Shown piece by piece: positions 44,306-56,234 of a stretch of DNA of 64,000 nucleotides (position 1 is its first letter; each line of letters opens with the position of its first letter). The notes under the pieces are model-generated. The model was not told the DNA's origin, did not search any database, and worked only from the letters and a program-made list of their open reading frames with translations. Origin of the DNA: Panicum virgatum (taxonomy: Eukaryota; Streptophyta; Magnoliopsida; Poales; Poaceae); NCBI RefSeq assembly GCF_016808335.1, contig NC_053143.1, positions 5,303,398-5,367,397 on the forward strand. Direction: 5' to 3'. Position numbers and translations under genes: made by a program.

Positions 44306-44586
44306 ATTGAATCTGTGACGAAAATTATACTGTTCGTGACGTTAATTTTCGTCATAGAAAACGGGCTTGGGCTGGGTTTCCGGGGGCCCGGAGACATACC
44401 ATGACGATTTCAAAACGTCATGGATTGAGCAATCTATGACGAAAATTTAAGGAACGTCACGAGGTGTGATATGTGACGCTCAATACATGACGTTATTTGA
44501 GATCGTCATAGATACTGTTTTATGACGGTTTTTCAGTGATCTGTGACGAAATCCAAACGTCATGGATCAACAGATTTTTTGTAGTG

Positions 44587-46772
44587 GGAGTTTTCATGCC
44601 AAGTATCCTTGATGGCATACGATTAATTAAATGAGTAGCAGTCATCACTGCCTCACTCCATAGAAACTTAGGCACATTCATTGTATACATAAGTGAGCGA
44701 GCCACCCCTAGTAGATGTCGATTCTTCCTCTCAGCTACTCCATTCTGTGGGGGTGTATTGGGGCATGACGTCTGATGTAATATCCCTTCTTTACAGAGAA
44801 AAGATCTAAATTCCGTGTTTACATACTCTGTTCCATTATCACTTCTGATAATCTTCACATGAGTATTAAACTAGTTCTTTACGTATGCACAGAAATCCTT
44901 AAAGCAGTCTAACACTTCATTTTTATGCTTCATAAGGTATAACCAGGTCATACGAGAATAACAATCAATATATGAAACAAAGTATTTTACCCCGCTCACC
45001 GAGACAACAGGGGATGTCCATACATCTGAATGAACAAGCATGAAAGGACTTTCACTTTGTAAACCTTGAGTCACATAGGAGGTTCTAGTATGTTTCCCAA
45101 ATTCACATGCATCACAGACTAATTTCTGTTTGTTCACTTTACTCATTTCATAAGGAAACATTTTACTCATAACATCAAAAGATATATGCCCCAGCCGGCA
45201 GTGTAAGAGCATTACTTTTGCTTCTTCTTCACCAGCCACTGCAGATAGTGCAAGACATACTGCTTCATCAGTTCTTCTCCGATCAAGATACCAGAGTCCA
45301 TTATGACGAACCCCAGTTCCAAGTTTTTTTCCAGTCTTCCTTTCCTGAATTATACAATTTTCACGATCAAGAAATATTTGACAATCCAATTGATCAACCA
45401 AAGAACTTATTGAAACTAAATTGACTCCAAAGGAAGAAACATATAATACTGATGATAAGGTTATAGATGGTGTGCATTTTACTGTGCCAACTCCTTTAAT
45501 GGGTTGAAATGTCCCATCAACAGTTTGAATTGTTTCCCTATATGAGCTCGGATATAACTTATATGATGCAAATTGACTTGACCTGCCCGTGACATGTTTT
45601 GATGCCCCAGAATCTAATATCCATCTTGAATTGCATTTTTCCATGGAAATTAAAGCATTATTTTTTATACCTGGGTCCAAATCGTCAGTTGAAGTTGACA
45701 CTGCACCTTGATCATCAGACGTTGAGTCATTCTTATTCTCCTTCAACTTTCTCAACTCTTTTATTTCTGAAGCTGAAATTGTGATTTGATCTTCATCTCC
45801 CTCAGGTATAGCAACATTAGCTCTATAACCTCCTCTCCTTCCTCCATGGCTTCCACTTCCTCTCATAACATGTCTATCACTGCTTATTCCTCTCCCACGA
45901 TAAGGCCTTCGTTGTTGAGGACAATCTCGACTCAGATGACCTTGCTCTCCACAATTATAGCATGTTCTACTTTCTTGTGTCCTTGTCATCACAAAAGCTA
46001 GAGGAGGTGGAGATGAAGTATCACCTTTTATCAACTTCAATCTAGTCTCTTCTTGTGCCATTGCAGCTACGGCTTCTTCAAGACATGGAAGACTGGATTG
46101 ATGAAACATACTAGCACGCCTTGCCTCAAAATCTGGATTCAGGCCTCTCAAGAATTGAAGAACCCTTCTTTTTTCTATCCATTTCTTTATCCACACTACA
46201 CATTCAGTGTGTGGTAACTCAATAGGATCAAAATGATCCACATCAGCCCACAGCCGCTTCAAAGCTGCAACATAATCCATCAAGGAAAGCTCCCCCTGCT
46301 TCATAGTACTAATTCTGTCCTCAGTCTCAGCTAATAGCATCACATTACCAGCTCCTGAATACATCTTTGACAAGGCCTCCCATATTCCAGCTGCACTCGT
46401 GATAGTATCCACGGAGCCTGCTATGGTAGGAGATAAAGAGCTCAACAACCATGCAGCCACCAGAGAGTTTATAGCCTCCCATGTTTTCCAGTCATTGCTT
46501 GACTTGTCTTTTGGCTCAATCGATTCTCCGGTGACAAAACCTTCAAGTCTCTTTGCCTTTAGTAATAATATTGCCCTTCTTGACCAAGGCAAGTAGTTCC
46601 TAACGCCTTCCAATTTAATGTCATTTGGCATTAGCTCAATTTTCTGGACAGGTTCCATATATGATACAACTTCCTTGCTTGAAGATGGAGCCTCATCTTT
46701 CTTCGCTGTAAGCAGTTCCACCAGCTTCCCAAGAACTTGCTCAATGCCTTGTTGTTCCCCCATTCTGCTCAA
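44587..46772 (-). pseudogene. Copia gag, protease and integrase N-terminal half
   Basis: One long frame (46772 to 44871) encodes gag with a CCHC zinc knuckle (CYNCGEQGHLSRDC), the aspartic protease (WILDSGASKHVTG), the integrase HHCC zinc-binding region (HCRLGHISF...CDACEFGKH) and the first integrase catalytic Asp region (HSDVWTSP, YIDCYSRMTWLYL). A TAG at 44868-44870, where relatives usually have Gln, ends it after DFCAYVKN. The same frame continues with IIRSDNGTEYVN (second catalytic Asp) and NGVAERKNRHLL (catalytic Glu) until CACTA-B cuts it at 44586. Gag packages the RNA, protease matures the polyprotein, and integrase inserts the cDNA. The product cannot be made whole. Confidence 0.96.
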
Positions 46773-47417
46773 TCAGCACAAGCTCCAGCCACTTCTATGC
46801 TGCCTGAGCTGTCCCTCTGCTTCGTTGCCTCTTCTGGTGCTTCCACACTTGCCTGCAGCTGCAGCCAAGATCACACCACCACCAAACCAATCAGACTACT
46901 CTCTGGTGTAGAACGGAGAAAATCGTTGCCAAACTCTCTGCTCCTCTGCTGCCTATTCCTCCTGATTTCTGCTCTTGCTCAATGCTGCCGTCACACCACC
47001 AGCCACTCGCCCGTCAGGTCTCCTTCTCGAGCGTGTGGAGCTCAACCTCAAGCTGAATCCTCTTCGTTCTCCTTCTCGACTCCTCCGCGGCTCTTCCCTG
47101 CACAACATCGCCGCCTGCCTCCCTGCGGCCTCCTCCTCGCTCCTTCCTGCACAGCACCGCGCGCCTACCACCACCAACAGCTGTCGCTGCCGCCGCCGCA
47201 CCGGGTCCACTTCCTCCGGCGCTGCCACCTCGGGAAGCCTGCTCGGCCGCCTCAAGATCCACCACGACCCGCACGAGCTCCCGCGCTGCTCCCCCTGCGC
47301 CGCGACCCCCTGCGCAGATCCGTCGGCCGTCTTCCTCGCAGGCACCTTCTCAGCTGCACCGCGTGCGCCGACTCGTCGCCGCCACCATCGCCTCCTCAAA
47401 CACTGGCTCTGGTACCA
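46773..47417 (-). other. Copia 5' leader between primer-binding site and gag
   Basis: About 630 bp, GC-rich in the middle, separate the primer-binding site (47406-47417) from the gag ATG at 46772. Frames occur on both strands without domains. I treat them as composition effects of the untranslated leader. Confidence 0.7.
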
Positions 47418-47556
47418 TGTGGAAGTTTGTAGAATGTGAGTTGAGGTCGGTTCGGACAGACCGAACTCACCTGCCCCTCTCTCTTTTATTAGCATTTATG
47501 CATTTGAGTCCTTACAAAGTTTTCTAATAGCGCACACACATACATACATACCAACA
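47418..47556 (-). repeat. Copia 5' LTR (139 bp)
   Basis: It pairs with 29174-29314, with the same ends (TGTGGAAG...CCAACA) and about 98% identity over 139 bp. Confidence 0.97.
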
Positions 47557-48108
47557 CAACTCTTTGATCATAACCATATCATGTTCCTCTATTTCGTTCC
47601 CAGATTTCTATACACTATGCTATTGTGTTTTGCCATAGAGAAACCATTATATAGGAGGCCAGCAGGTAGAGTGGAGTTATTCTGGTAGTGGTAGGTGCAT
47701 TTTGTTAATGCATTCACTTCTCCAAACGTTAATATCATGCACAGCAGATCTCATCAACAGCCTACAAAACCATGTACCTAAGTACCTGCTATAAGGTGGT
47801 AGATCCCAAAAACTAATGACTGATAAGTGCATGCAACTGGGGGCACTTACAACACGTTTCCATAACTTATTTCCATGTATCATGGCATGCTCGATCACTA
47901 TGTGAAGTTATTGGAATTGTGATGTGTGAGCAAATTGTTTGAGTTATATCTATTTGTACCGGAAAAGAGACACTTTTCGGTGACAAAATACCATACAGCT
48001 GCAACTTTATTTGTTCTCCTAAAACTGAAATTGTGTCACGTTACTGGGTCAACATGAGATAGAGCTAAAAGAGAATAACTTATGTTATAGACATTAGAAT
48101 CTTACAAG

Positions 48109-48292
48109 GTGTTTGGTTCAATGAGTGATAACGTAAATGAAAATGGAATCAAATAACACTATAATAGGAAGATTGCGATTCCAGTTTGGAATTGGAAATG
48201 GAACAGATAACATCAGTAAAAAACAAACATGTGTAATGGTAGTGCATACCCTCTGTAATGAGGTTGGGTTACATTTTAGAGAGCCAAACACT
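48109..48292. mobile_element. MITE-like segment with short terminal inverted repeats
   Basis: GGTGTTTGGTTC at the left and GAGCCAAACACT at the right are inverted repeats matching at 10 of 12 positions, about 184 bp apart. GTGTTTGG-type ends are common in grass MITEs. No clear target duplication was found, so the class is open. Confidence 0.5.
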
Positions 48293-48544
48293 ATGTTAGT
48301 TTTATAAGTTGTTTCCATTCTACCACCAGCTAGTGCATATAACAATATGCTATCTCTCTGCTCACACTGGTTGGAGATCGGATGATCCTTCATCCTCTAC
48401 TGAAGTAATTTTACAGAGTATAACCTTCATCACTGTAAATTATTGTTCTAGTCCTTTGATATACCATCACCTCAGATCCATATGGTTCTATGGTGATATC
48501 CGAGCTTCTGTTGCCTTTCTATCCGGATGATGCCCATATCAAAT

Positions 48545-48730
48545 AATGGAGGGATAAGTCCAAGCATAGTCAGGAATTTGAATTTTAGTAAATTGAGTCC
48601 ACCCCCTACATTCTACATTGCTCCTAGACAGACCCTAATGCAAGGTACTCATATCTTTAGGAACTCTTTTGTGCTCATCCCGCTGATTTGTACTTCCGCG
48701 TTGCCTCCAATTCCTGTTGCATCCTAACCA
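48545..48730 (+). ncRNA. MIR2118-like precursor 10, diverged
   Basis: The 3' side at 48694-48716 reads TTCCGCGTTGCCTCCAATTC then CTG, with a one-base length difference from the other copies. The 5' side GGAGGGATAAGTCCAAGCAT near 48549 carries the AGTCCAAG star-side motif and a complementary GGAGG. Flanking A/C-type landmarks (TGCATCCTAACC) persist. Confidence 0.4.
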
Positions 48731-49229
48731 ACGTCTCCTTGGTAACTCTTTGGACATTTATCATCCCCTCCCTTCTTCCTCTGTTGTCTATACTCTATAC
48801 TACTATCGGGCTTTTTTGTTTTGCCAAAATGAAACAACTATATAGGATACCGGTTAGAGTTGAATTAATCTAGTTGGTGAATCTGTCTATGCATTATATT
48901 CATTTCTCCACATGTTGAAATCTTGCACTGAAGATATGATCAGCAGCACTGCAAATATACACCCCGAGTCCCCGACAAGTTTGTGACAAGTGAAGAAAGC
49001 AAACCTTGTGCACTGGGATAGAGAGAACGTAGACAGTCCGGGCCTTAGGGATCTTGAATCCGCAATGAGGTCATTTATAACCTGGTGCGTTGGGACAGAG
49101 AGAAGGTAGCAACTTTTGAACGTCATCATCTGCTCATGAATGAGGAATGGAAGCACTAGAGCAACCCTCCAATGCAAATTGGATTCACCTCCATTTCCTC
49201 TTCAATGCCAATCATTTTGGTGCTGGCTC

Positions 49230-49316
49230 TGGCTCATTAATTAGAAGGGGACGGGGAAATCTTATATGGCTTACATGTATTTTATTTCCTCTTGCTTCCT
49301 ATATCCTCTTGGCTCA
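49230..49316 (+). ncRNA. Compact hairpin with a weak miR2118-like 3' arm
   Basis: TTTCCTCTTGCTTCCTATAT then CCT (49285-49307) resembles the miR2118 core. The upstream GAAGGGGACGGGGAAAT (from about 49241) can pair with ATTTCCTCTTGCTTC over most of its length, with a loop of about 23 nt. This is shorter than the other precursors and may be coincidental or a degenerate member. Confidence 0.25.
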
Positions 49317-50186
49317 TGGATCGTCAGGGGTTCGATCTGAAGCTCCAGTACTGTGGAGCGGGAAAAGGATTGACGCCATGGTGAGCAGCAAAAATGATTG
49401 GCTTGGCAGCGGATCCAAGTTTCATCAACCGGTTCAAATCATCTCATATGACATATGTAACCTTAATCTAAGGAAACAACAATGCAGGCAGGATATATAT
49501 AGCTTTGTATGTGCAAAAAGAAAAGATCTTTTAGAGCAGTAGCTAGCTTTCCACATTCGCTAGAATGTCGGTGCGCAACGGCTACTCCAGGCATGGCCAG
49601 ACCAAAATTTCTATCCCCACAACTGCTCAAGTTTGCATAAGACCGCGCTATAGTTTCCATGTACTAGAAGTGTGTTGTCATATATCCACAAAGCCACAGA
49701 CTGGATATGGGGAATCTAAACACAATAACTGAACTCCAACTATTTGCCGCGCAAAATGGAGATTGCATTAGCCTACCTTTGGCTGCTTGGCATCACAAAA
49801 ATCGATTCCTATAATCTACAAGGAATTGTCCTCCTCCAATAACTAACATGATCACACATGTTGATGTTTGTGAATATTCATCTCACATATAGGTCCACCA
49901 ACTGGTACATCCAAGGATGTTCTATCTGAATATTGGTCCCGGTAAGAACATGCATGGGTAATAATCATTGTGAACATGTGTGGTAATTCCCTTGGTGGAA
50001 AAAAATGTTGTGTTGATTCTCTCGACGCAACAATTCTAACATTGCCTCAGGTTTAGATTACAAAAGATATCATCTCTGCAAGTCTTCAAGGGTGTCAGCC
50101 AGAATTGCTCCAGCCAAGAGCACTCGATCGGTTCTCCTGAATGAACACAAGAAAGAGTTGTAAACTGGGTGTTTTGGTGCTGTGCA
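49317..50186. other. Non-coding stretch, partly a duplicated segment
   Basis: Nothing is recognised from 49317 to 50030. The segment 50036-50186 (TAACATTGCCTCAGGTTTAG ... AACTGGGTGTTTTGGTGCTG) recurs at 54493-54650, so it belongs to the D-type repeat block. The 131-residue frame at 49147-49542 has no recognisable domain. Confidence 0.5.
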
Positions 50187-52294
50187 TGAAGGACCGGACA
50201 GGCGACCAGAGGGGGGTGAATGGGAGCCGATAAAAATTCTCCGAGAGAACAAGGCCTATGTCCCGAATTCAACCCGACACACCTCTCTTCTAACCGCCAA
50301 AGCGACACACGCCAACAAATGACGAGTTCACCCTAGGAACGGCTAGGAAAAGCTCTACGCAAAGAGAAAGCAAGCGAAAGCAATCTCTTGAGTCAAACAC
50401 AGCACAAAGCGGAAATGCCGATTTATCAAAGCGCCGGAAAAACTTTTCTCAAAAGACTTGCAAAATATATTTCTTCACTAAGCATGTAAAAGGTTAGACC
50501 CAAAATGCGAGATCAAATACTCATTATTTAAAATAACTAAGCATGCAGAGAGTCTATTATCGAATAGCAAGATCTGAACTAAGCAAACACTGATTTCCAA
50601 GCACAAGAGCTAAAGCACTAGCTAATCATATGACAAGAGAATAATTCTTGCTAGTGCAGTCAGTCAACAGAGACAAATGAGAGGCAATTAAATTGCTCTC
50701 GGCCAGCACATGAAGGAACTAGAAGCAAGCAAATTTTCCAACCAAAACAGCTAACAGAACATGCAAGAGTTAATAGAAAAGCAAGTAAAGTTATCGGCCA
50801 TGACAAGCAGGAATTGATTAAACAAAGGAAGCTTCACTGTATTATGAAAGTGACATTCCAAATCATGTGACAGGAATTAAAATCAAGCTTTGCTAGTGCT
50901 CTGAATCGAACTTGCAATACACTCTGCAAAACATAAACCTGCTCACCTATGCATGCTGTGCTTGTTGACCAGTCGAGCTGCCTAACCTTGTGGGCAAAAA
51001 ATCGAGCAGCCTGCGTGCGGTGGATGGAGTTGCCGATGCCGAGCTCCTGCTGCTGCCTAGTCGATGTGCCTCTGATCCCCAACACAGGAAGACAAAAATT
51101 ACCTGCGCGCCTAGGCCCTTGGTCGCTGACCCTGCTGTGCACACGCTCGCTGGCCGCCTGCTGCCTTCCTGCTGGTGCTGCGCATGAGCTGCTTGTGCTG
51201 TGTGCGTGCTGGCTCTTGTTCTTCTTGCTTGCTGCAGCGCGCACTCCAAAAAGGGCCAAGGCCCCCTGCACCAGCGCCAAGAACAAACAGAGAGAAAACA
51301 AGAATTCCAGCAGAAAAACAAGATCACAGAGACAACGAATTGAATCGATTCAAAAGCCCAGAGGGCACTAGGAGGGAAGGGCCTCCTTTCCCATGAATCC
51401 GTGATACAAGCTCTCAAAATTCCATCTCCAAATCCTAACCCTAGAGGAAGAAAAAGGGGAGGAGAAGAGGAACGGGAGAGGGGCAGGAAGGGGGCGACGG
51501 GAGAGGGGCAGTGCCGACCATCCAGGCACCCCAAGAAACAGATCATCCTCCTCTCATCTTATTTTCCGGTCTCCTCTAAAAGACTAAACTATCCCTAGAG
51601 CTGAAAATAAACTAGAAGGCTTGTAGGGGCAAAACCGGAAAAGACACATTGAAGACCATCCAACGGCTGCGACGACTTGGAGATATTTGCTTCGACCCGA
51701 CACAATTACTCTGATGTCGCCACGCGTCCTTCTGGAATCTTCAGAGGGGGCAGTTTTTGGAAAACTGGCGAAACCGAGTCGGGGGCGGTTTTGAGAAAAC
51801 TGCCAAAACTCCACGCGCGGGAAGATTCCCGCCTCCACGCCGTGGCCCTAGACGCCGTTCCCGCCTCGGTCTTCTGACGGCCCTAAACGCCGCCCGACGC
51901 CCGTCACCTCCTCGCCCGCAGCGAGGCCCTAGACGCCGTCGACGCCCGTTTCTCCACCAGCACCGAGACCGACGCCCGTGACTCCACGATTTAGCGTCTT
52001 CAACCGCCGTCCGCCAGCTTGGTTTTGTGGCGCAAACCAAGAAACCCGCCATCCACCGGCACTTGCGCCCTTAATCCAGGAGTGGATGCCACAACTGCCG
52101 CCCGGCCCGAGCTCCGGTCCCGGCTGCCTTTCACCGCCGTCCACCGCACGGTCCATTGGCCACAGCTCCTCCACGGCAGCTCTCCGTCGACACTCGACGC
52201 CCGTGTACTTGCAACCAAAGACCAAGTAACCGATCACACCGCACGGTTGACAATTCACTCATCACAGCCAGGAGAGGGTACTCAGCATTCCTCA
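50187..52294. mobile_element. Solo LTR, about 2.1 kb, target duplication GTGCA
   Basis: The segment starts TGAAGGACCGGACAGGCG and ends GCATTCCTCA (TG...CA), flanked by GTGCA at 50182-50186 and 52295-52299. The related D block at 54640-54670 lacks it (GCTGTGCAAATGC), which confirms the boundaries. It contains no gag or pol. The inner GGGGGGTGAATGGGAG near the left end is, as I recall, a phrase common in grass retroelements. GC-rich frames at 50950-52200 on both strands have no domains. Orientation is undetermined. Confidence 0.83.
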
Positions 52295-52497
52295 GTGCAA
52301 ATGCGAGGCAGCGCGTTTTCTGTAATTTATTCCTTTCTTATACTCAATGCTAAGACAAACTGGAGAGTAGGATCAGCTGAGCTATTTTCACGCCATCCAT
52401 CATACCTACATGACCCCGGTGCATGCGTGCGCCATCCCACACGCAGATCGTGCTGCGCACCGCTAGCCATGACGTGGAGATGTCAAGGCCGTCACAA

Positions 52498-52690
52498 GAT
52501 GCGGTCGGGAGGATGCTAACCCAAGCTGAGCCCCAGACGCTAACAGATTTAGCAAACATGAGCGGGATCGTATCGTAGGATTACAACGTTGCTTTCAGAG
52601 AGTAGCCTCACAACACTCTGAAGGACGGTGACCCTGGAACCTACTACTTGCTTGTTTCCATGTGCATCCTATTCCCATTTCCCATGAGGC
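52498..52690 (+). ncRNA. MIR2118-like precursor D1
   Basis: The 3' side 52656-52677 (TTCCATGTGCATCCTATTCC, then CA) matches the remembered consensus at 16 of 22. The upstream GGGAGGATGCTAACCCAAGC (52507-52526) compares well with the reverse complement of the 3' arm (GGGAATAGGATGCACATGG, then AAACAAGC): GGATGC pairs with GCATCC and GCTTG with CAAGC. Spacing is about 125 nt. The D family has its own mature-like sequence, so if expressed it would have shifted targets. Confidence 0.45.
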
Positions 52691-54777
52691 CGCTCGCGGA
52701 GGACTTCCAATTCTAGCCATTCCCTCCCATTCTCCTACGCATTGGATTTTAGATTGTTGTTCAGTTTACCAGAAGTTTAATTTGCTGGGGCTTGGTGTGC
52801 AAAGTATGAAACGACATATATTATATGCAGAGGGCGGAGGAGAGCCACATGAATCTAGTAATGATGGCGGAATCTTGGTAGAGGTTCATAGTGTGATGGT
52901 GTGCATTACTGCATTTACACTAGTGATCACACATATCCTGCCTTGTACGTTGTCCAAGTGGTGGATGCCTTCTATATGATCCATCTCCGCTCCATAAAAG
53001 CACATATTACAATGTTTCAAAGTTCCACAGCTTGAACAGTTCAAGTATTTCAAAACCATACCACAAGCTCCAGCTATTTGGTCCATAGATTCAAGGAAAA
53101 AGTCTAAATAACCCCCCGACGTATAATTAATTGAGGAGGTGATGCATGTAGTTGACCCTCGATATATATGTTGGGGGATCATATAGACTTTTTCCTAGAT
53201 TCAAAAAGAAAGGATGAAATTTATATATAAGTGAACATGCAAGGTGTATATATTAGAGAATTTTTACAATGATTGGGAAAAAAATGAGAGACGTCCATCT
53301 GAACAAAATCGTATGGTGGTCGTGGTAGGAAGTACTTGGAAGTACCTAGACTAAAGTACCAGGTGCTATAAAAATGTGAGACCCAAGACCAAAAAGAGTG
53401 GAACCGAATACTAATTTAATTTAAATTTCCATAGATCAACGGCTAGAAAAAAATTTAAGAGAAAAGACTTTACAATAATTGTAACGAAGCTGTATATATT
53501 AAGGTTATTATTGCCCTCTCAGTAGACATGTCTCTACTAATGATCACATAATTAATCTTCATTGTAATTGATATCCGAAGTCTAATTACTTTCACACCCT
53601 AATTATTTGACCAGCATGTGGATCAATGGAATTGAATGACTCGCTACTATACAAAAACCTATCACTGCCGCTACACACATGCAGTTGCTTTGAAACCGGC
53701 CGGCAGTAATGATGTATCATTGCCAGTTCATGGCAGGGTTGATGCAACACACAAATCTGATCACAACTATGGATCCACCTTGATATCATGCTCCTCTCTC
53801 CTCATAAAAAGGGCTTGCTCCTTCCTTCTCTCAAAACATAATAAAAACCAATTGGGCACATGGCATTAATACAAGATTTACAGTGGTTGTTTTTAAAAAT
53901 TCATACAGGAACAGAACCTCTTGTCCATAGCCTAAACACACATAAGCCCAGGAACATGCTTACCATTTCAGCTTAGTGTTGAGCTGTGGCACTATCAGTT
54001 CAGCAGTACTTATCAGTGATAAAGATTTATAATGGATACCAGTTCACCTCAAACTAGGATTAAGCTTGCCCAGGACAACAGTGGCTACAATTACGGAATA
54101 GTTGTCTTGTTGTGCCTTTTTCAGAAGGGAATGCAATGATACAAAGCTGCCACACAGACAGTGGCACATAGTATGGCACTACAACAGCAAGCAAGAAGAA
54201 AACCCACAAGCATCAACAACGGACATGACCACAGACACCCAGTGTATACAAAAGAGACCATGGCCACTGCTATGTCACTACTCACTAGAAGCTGGATGTG
54301 GACGGTCATGCAAGACAACGCCCCTCCAAAAAGAACACGCGATAAAATATCAAGGATGCCACTGTCATCTATCCACTTCATAAGTGAACCGAATTTGCAC
54401 CTGGCAATACCAAAGGGCTTGGGTAGCCATGACAACACTCCCAACAGGGTAAGCTATGCCTGTAGATGCAGCCGCTGAACACAGATAGTTCTAACATTGC
54501 TTCAGGCCTAGATTACAAAAGATATCATCTGTAAATTAGATCTTCAAGGGTGTCAGCCAAAATCGCTCTGACCAAGAGCACTCGGCTCTCCAGAACGAAG
54601 TCAACGAACACAAGAAAAACTTGGAAACTGGGTGTTTTAGTGCTGTGCAAATGCTACAGCGCAGTTCTGTAATTTATACCCTTCTTATACTCAACACGCT
54701 AAGACAAACGGGAGAGGGGTAGCCGCACAATACTGATGGAAGGTGGCCCTCGAACCTACTACATGCTTAGCTCTTGT

Positions 54778-54799
54778 TTCCATGTGCATCCTATTCCCA
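54778..54799 (+). ncRNA. miR2118-like mature segment D2, 5' arm missing
   Basis: TTCCATGTGCATCCTATTCC (then CA) is identical to D1. The roughly 190 bp that hold the D1 5' arm are deleted here: sequence jumps from GGGAGAGGGGTAGCC to CGCACAATACTGATGG. The hairpin probably cannot form. Confidence 0.35.
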
Positions 54800-56180
54800 T
54801 TTGCCATCAGCCAGGCCACTCACGGAGGACTTCCAACTCTGGCCATTCCCTCCCATTCTCCTCCGCATTGGATTTTAGATTGCTGTTTAGTTTACCCCAG
54901 AAGTTTGCTGGGGCTTGGTGTGCAAAGTAGGGAAACGACATATATTATATGCAGAGGGCGGAGGAGGGCCGCATGAATCTATTAATGATGGCGGAATCGT
55001 GGTAGAGGTTCATAGTGTGATGGTGTGCATTGCTGCATTTACACTAGTGATCACACACATTGTAAGAGAAGTGGGCATTAGTACCGGGCGGAAACCCCTA
55101 GTTAGTACTGGTTCCTCGGCCAGTACCGTCCGATCGGTACTAAATAGCACATTTAGTACCGGTCACCAACACCAGCCGGTACTAAAGAAATTTTGGCGCA
55201 AAAAAATCAAGTCGCTTCTCCCGCTCCTCATCCTTCTCTCTCCTCTCGTTTTTCTTTCTTCCACTGTCTGCTTCGTTTTTCTCCTCTGCTCTTCAAAAGT
55301 CAATAATAGAGAAAAAAGATAAGCAGATGACGCACTACTACAAAAACAATTTGTAGAAACGTCCCGATTTTTTTCAGGGACGGACCAAAATTTCACCCAT
55401 TGTTACAAATAGAACGGGGTTACTGTAGCATCCGACCCGCCCCTAGAAAAGCATTTTTAAGAGCGGGTCACCCCCTCACCCGCCCGAAAAAAATGTGCGT
55501 CATTTTTAGGGGCGGTTCATAGCGTCACCCGCCCCTAAAAAGAACATTTCTAGGGGCGGGCAACGCCATAAACCACCCCTAAAAATGGTGGCATTTGTAG
55601 GGGCGGGTCATGGCCTCACCTGTTCCTACAAATGCATTTTAGGGGCGGGTGATGGCATGGCCCGCACCTATAAATAGTTCCACACAAAAAAATCATTATT
55701 TTTTCATATGATCTCTGATGAAGTCAAATTTTATATCAAAATTGTAGAGAATGACGAGATTTAAAACTTTGTAGCTGATAACTTTTTCATTTAACATCAT
55801 CTAGTGGTACCAAAAAATATTATTAGTTCTCTAATAGCTATAACTATATAGTATCTTATATAACTCAAGTCATACTTTGAGGTTTCCACAATCTTAACCT
55901 TTATATACACTAAAATATACTTGACATATTTTTTTTGTTTTTATAGTTCATAATAACCATAGTGTAGAAGTTTCACAATTTTTAATTTGTTTTGTTATAT
56001 GTAAACAATTAAATAAATTTTTAGATAAAATAGAAAAATATTTTTAGGGGAGGGTGATGGCGTCACCCGCCCCTAAAAATGGATTTGTAGGGGCGGATGA
56101 TGGCATCACTCGCCCCTACAAATCAATTTTCGAGTTAATATAAAAGAATAGCATATCTCATAGAGTCATAAGTAATTGTA

Positions 56181-56234
56181 TAGTGTAGTGGTAAGGAAGG
56201 TACGCACGAGGCTGGAGGTCGGCGGTTTGAATCC
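56181..56234 (+). other. tRNA-like segment inside CACTA-E (not a functional tRNA gene)
   Basis: TAGTGTAGTGGTAAG (56181-56195) and GGTTTGAATCC (56224-56234) resemble pol III A and B boxes at tRNA spacing. No closed cloverleaf with a proper acceptor stem is apparent. Confidence 0.4.

Larger units (their letters stand above)
31622..44586 (+). mobile_element. CACTA-B: nearly complete CACTA element, 12,965 bp, target duplication GGA
   Basis: The left end CACTACAAGAAATGTGGTGA and the right end, which reverse-complements to CACTACAAAAAATCTG, are flanked by GGA at 31619-31621 and 44587-44589. Removing the element restores the Copia integrase frame. Inside on the plus strand are TNP2 (32637-36291) and a TNPA-like gene (39684-43729), with a captured B3-domain gene on the minus strand between them. 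Subterminal repeats of the TATGACG/CGTCATA type occur at both ends. Each transposon gene has a single visible premature stop, so the element looks recently inactivated or may still be mobilised by a relative. Confidence 0.97.
29174..47556 (-). mobile_element. Ty1-Copia LTR retrotransposon, 18.4 kb including a nested CACTA element, target duplication CAACT
   Basis: Short LTRs (29174-29314 and 47418-47556) flank gag and pol frames on the minus strand. CAACT is duplicated at 29169-29173 and 47557-47561. Next to the upstream LTR, on the minus strand, lies TGGTACCAGAGC (47406-47417), a primer-binding site for initiator-Met tRNA with one change. Next to the downstream LTR is the polypurine tract CTTGAGGGGGAG (29315-29326). 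Order gag, protease, integrase, reverse transcriptase, RNase H defines Copia. Without the 12,965-bp CACTA-B insertion (and its 3-bp duplication) the element is about 5.4 kb. It split a B-type MIR unit in two. Confidence 0.97.

Noticed and set aside
46737..47495. Overlapping ORFs of 150-230 residues near the Copia 5' end
   Set aside because: They lie in the untranslated leader and LTR of the Copia element and have no domains.
49147..49542. 131-residue ORF
   Set aside because: No domain, no splice or promoter support, and it overlaps a diverged copy of the microRNA-like unit.
50947..52258. Several overlapping ORFs of 100-200 residues
   Set aside because: They lie inside a solo LTR, overlap on both strands and have no domains.
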